Origin: Microbacterium lacus
GTDB lineage: Bacteria; Actinomycetota; Actinomycetes; Actinomycetales; Microbacteriaceae
Direction: 5' to 3'
Assembly (NCBI RefSeq): GCF_039531105.1
Contig: NZ_BAAAPK010000001.1
Coordinates: 1,674,001 to 1,738,000, forward strand
DNA: 64,000 nt
This document shows, one piece after another, positions 61,708 through 64,000 of this stretch. Under the pieces are notes generated by a model, which was not told the DNA's origin, searched no databases, and was given only the letters and a program-made list of their open reading frames with translations. Made by a program: the position numbers and the translations under genes. How positions within the stretch are numbered: position 1 is the first letter of the stretch; each line of letters starts with the position of its first letter.

Positions 61708-62720
61708 CCCAGCTCACGATGGCGAAGTCCATCAACGAAGGTCTGCGGCGGGCGATGGCCGATGACCCCCGGGTCCTCGTCATGGGGGAGGACATCGGCA
61801 AGCTCGGCGGCGTGTTCCGCATCACCGACGGCCTCCTGGACGAGTTCGGCGCCAAGCGGGTGATCGACACTCCGCTGGCGGAGGCCGGGATCATGGGTAC
61901 GGCGGTGGGCCTGGCGTTCCGCGGATTCCGGCCCGTCGTGGAGATCCAGTTCGACGGTTTCGTCTATCCGGCGTTCGACCAGATCGTGTGCCAAGTGGCG
62001 AAGCTGCACTATCGGACGCAGGGCAACGTCACGATGCCGATCACGATCCGCATCCCCTGGGCCGGCGGCGTGGGCGCCGCGGAGCACCACTCCGAATCGC
62101 CCGAGGCATACTTCGTGCACACCTCCGGACTGCGCGTCGTCGCGGTCTCCAACCCGCAGGACGCTTACGTGATGCTTCGTCAGGCCATCGCCTCGGACGA
62201 TCCGGTGGTGTACTTCGAGCCCAAGCGGCTGTACCACCAGAAGGGCGAGGTCGACCTCGACATGGACGTCGCGGACGCGCCGCCGATGGGGGTCGCCCGC
62301 GTCGCTCGCGAGGGCGAGGACGTGACGCTGCTCACGTACGGCGCGCAGGTCGCCACTGCGCTCGATGCCGCCACCGCGGCGGAGGATGAGGGCGTCTCGA
62401 TCGAAGTGATCGATCTGCGCTCGATCTCGCCGGTCGACTACCGCACCGTCACCGCGTCGGTCCGCAAGACCGGCCGCGTCGTCGTCACGCACGAAGCGGC
62501 GCGTGAGGCGGGCGTCGGTGCGGAGCTCATCGCGAGCGTCACCGAGCAGTGCTTCCACTATCTCGAGGCACCGCCCGTGCGCGTCACCGGCTTCGACATC
62601 CCCTATCCGCCGGCGAAGCTCGAGAAGCACCATCTGCCCGACCTGGACCGCATTCTGGATGCCGTGGACCGGGTGCTCGATCGGCCGAACAGCCTGACGA
62701 CGGCGGAGGCGGGCTCATGA
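61704..62720 (+). CDS. bkdB: Branched-chain 2-oxoacid dehydrogenase E1 component, beta subunit
   Basis: Beta subunit of E1, 338 residues. It has MGEDIGKLGGVFRITDGLLD, FGAKRVIDTPLAEAGIMGTA, VEIQFDGFVYPAFDQIV, GVGAAEHHSESPEAYFVHTS and the C-terminal VVVTHEAAREAGVGAEL. ATG 61704 overlaps the alpha subunit stop (ATGA), ensuring equal translation of the two subunits. The E2 gene follows with the same 4-bp overlap. Confidence 0.94.
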   Translation: MTQLTMAKSINEGLRRAMADDPRVLVMGEDIGKLGGVFRITDGLLDEFGAKRVIDTPLAEAGIMGTAVGLAFRGFRPVVEIQFDGFVYPAFDQIVCQVAKLHYRTQGNVTMPITIRIPWAGGVGAAEHHSESPEAYFVHTSGLRVVAVSNPQDAYVMLRQAIASDDPVVYFEPKRLYHQKGEVDLDMDVADAPPMGVARVAREGEDVTLLTYGAQVATALDAATAAEDEGVSIEVIDLRSISPVDYRTVTASVRKTGRVVVTHEAAREAGVGAELIASVTEQCFHYLEAPPVRVTGFDIPYPPAKLEKHHLPDLDRILDAVDRVLDRPNSLTTAEAGS

Positions 62721-64000
62721 GCACCGACTTCCGGCTGCCCGACCTGGGCGAAGGGCTTCCCGAGGCGGAGCTCGTGCAGTGGCTCGTCGCCGAAGGCGAC
62801 ACGGTGGCCCTGAACCAGACGATCGCCGAGGTCGAGACCGCGAAAGCCGTCGTGGAACTGCCGTCGCCATATGCGGGGGTCGTCACCGGACTGCACGCCG
62901 CGGCCGGAGACGTCGTCGAGGTGGGGTCGGTCCTGATCACCTTCGACGTCGCGGGAGAGACGGCATCCGCGCCCGCCGCCCCGCCGGTCCGCGCCGACGA
63001 GCCCGCGCAGACGGAGACCGCGGAGGAGAAGGCGCAACCGAACCTCGTCGGCTACGGCGCCGCCCCTCGCGGCAGCGCCCGGCCGCAGCGGCGGGCGAGA
63101 GCCGGGGCCGCAGCGCGCCCGGCCGCGGACACCGCGGTCCTCGAGGCCGCGCCGCACGACGCCATCACGATGCACGACCACATCGAAGCGCTGCGCGAGC
63201 GTCCGCGCTCGACCCCGCCCGTGCGGGCCCTGGCGAAGAAGCTGGGCGTCGATCTGGCGCTGGTGAACCCGACCGGCCGGACCGGGATCATCACCCGGTC
63301 CGACGTGGAGGAATACGCCGCGAAGCTGTCCGCGGCGCCCGCGCCGACGCAGGTGCGGACCGCGCCGTCGAGCGACCCCGGCGTCGCTCACGAGCGCACC
63401 ACTCGCCTCCCGATCCGCGGAGTGCGCAAACACACCGCGGACGCGATGGTGCGCAGCGCCTTCACCGCGCCGCACGTGACGACGTTCCTGACCGTGGACG
63501 TGACCGCCACGAGCGAGCTCATCTCATCGCTGCGCGCGGACCGCGCCCTGCAGGATCATCGCATCGGGGTGATGGCGATCGCGGCCAAGGCCGTCTGCCT
63601 CGCCCTGGCCCATCACCCGAGCCTGAATTCGCGGTGGGATGCCGAGCACGGCGAGATCGTCCAGCATCACTACGTGAACCTCGGCATCGCCGCCGCGACC
63701 GAGCGCGGACTCGTCGTGCCGAACATCCGCGACGCCGACGGGATGACGCTCGTGCAGCTCGCGGACGAGATCGGCGCTCTCGCGCAGACCGCGCGTTCGG
63801 GAAAGACGCCGCCGAGTGCGATGAGCGGCGGCACCTTCTCCATCACGAACGTCGGCGTGTTCGGTGTGGACGCCGGGACCCCGATCCTGAACCCCGGGGA
63901 GGCGGGCATCCTCGCGTTGGGCGCGGTGCGCCGCCAGCCGTGGGAGCACCGGGGCGAGATCGCGCTCCGCGACGTGATGACGCTGAGTCTGTCGTTCGAT
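62717..64000 (+). CDS. bkdC: Branched-chain 2-oxoacid dehydrogenase E2 (lipoyl acyltransferase), 3' end outside the window
   Basis: Dihydrolipoyl acyltransferase core of the complex. 428 residues are visible. The N-terminal lipoyl domain reads LPDLGEGLPEAELVQWLV with the lipoylated lysine in EVETAKAVVELPSP. An Ala/Pro-rich linker leads to an E1/E3-binding domain (TPPVRALAKKLGVDLALVNP) at about 170-205. The acyltransferase domain begins near 235 (LPIRGVRKHTADAMVRSAF) and contains FSITNVGVFGVD. The window ends at LSFD, just before the expected catalytic His-x3-Asp-Gly motif. ATG 62717 overlaps the E1 beta stop. Confidence 0.93.
   Translation, partial: MSTDFRLPDLGEGLPEAELVQWLVAEGDTVALNQTIAEVETAKAVVELPSPYAGVVTGLHAAAGDVVEVGSVLITFDVAGETASAPAAPPVRADEPAQTETAEEKAQPNLVGYGAAPRGSARPQRRARAGAAARPAADTAVLEAAPHDAITMHDHIEALRERPRSTPPVRALAKKLGVDLALVNPTGRTGIITRSDVEEYAAKLSAAPAPTQVRTAPSSDPGVAHERTTRLPIRGVRKHTADAMVRSAFTAPHVTTFLTVDVTATSELISSLRADRALQDHRIGVMAIAAKAVCLALAHHPSLNSRWDAEHGEIVQHHYVNLGIAAATERGLVVPNIRDADGMTLVQLADEIGALAQTARSGKTPPSAMSGGTFSITNVGVFGVDAGTPILNPGEAGILALGAVRRQPWEHRGEIALRDVMTLSLSFD

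Overview
The window is about 64 kb of high-GC actinobacterial chromosome. Gene content and order (uvrC-rapZ-whiA, sodA-gap-pgk-tpiA-secG-rbpA, tkt-tal-pgi-zwf-opcA-pgl, sufB-sufD-Rieske-sufC-sufT, RbpA, WhiA, OpcA) point to Microbacteriaceae, most likely Microbacterium or a close relative; that assignment is inferred from recognition, not from a search. It is gene-dense core chromosome: 63 protein genes are called and no stretch over 300 bp lacks a gene. I see no rRNA, tRNA, CRISPR array, insertion sequence, prophage or attachment site.

Layout. 1-4.1 kb: end of rpsA, a zinc-motif GIY-YIG-type protein, an orphan OmpR-type response regulator, coaE and a Gly-rich unknown. 4.1-16.3 kb: nucleotide excision repair (uvrB, then uvrA-uvrC) around a MarR/zinc-ribbon pair and a secreted 5'-nucleotidase, then rapZ and whiA. 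16.3-30 kb: phzF, sodA, lower glycolysis (gap, pgk, tpiA), secG-rbpA, then a six-gene pentose-phosphate operon on the minus strand. 30-34.2 kb: haem O/A synthesis (ctaB, ctaA) and an Na+/H+ antiporter. 34.3-41.1 kb: Fe-S assembly (suf), a MalY/PatB aminotransferase and an MFS exporter. 41.1-46.1 kb: a five-gene iron-siderophore uptake operon behind an IdeR/DtxR-like iron box. 46.1-52.9 kb: bioY, an ABC-F protein, SURF1 and small proteins, fabG, a hydrolase and serB. 52.9-56.6 kb: divergent glgC/glgA, an ABC ATPase and rpmE2. 56.6-60.4 kb: an exonuclease, a hydrolase, a CGNR regulator facing an EamA transporter, and an Lrp regulator. 60.4-64 kb: a branched-chain 2-oxoacid dehydrogenase operon whose E2 gene runs off the right edge.

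The most informative signals are regulatory. (i) uvrA and uvrB share an identical 18-nt block that places a TGTCGGAG box 8 nt upstream of a TAnnnT -10, matching the actinobacterial RecA-independent damage promoter recognised by PafBC. (ii) About 18 genes on both strands have a TAnnnT-like -10 ending only 6-7 nt before the start codon, the signature of leaderless transcription. (iii) Two divergent regulator/target pairs (MarR/zinc ribbon; CGNR/EamA) have palindromes lying over or between the two promoters. (iv) An 84-nt imperfect palindrome lies between an exonuclease and a hydrolase gene. These are readings of sequence by eye; no alignment, folding or database search was run.
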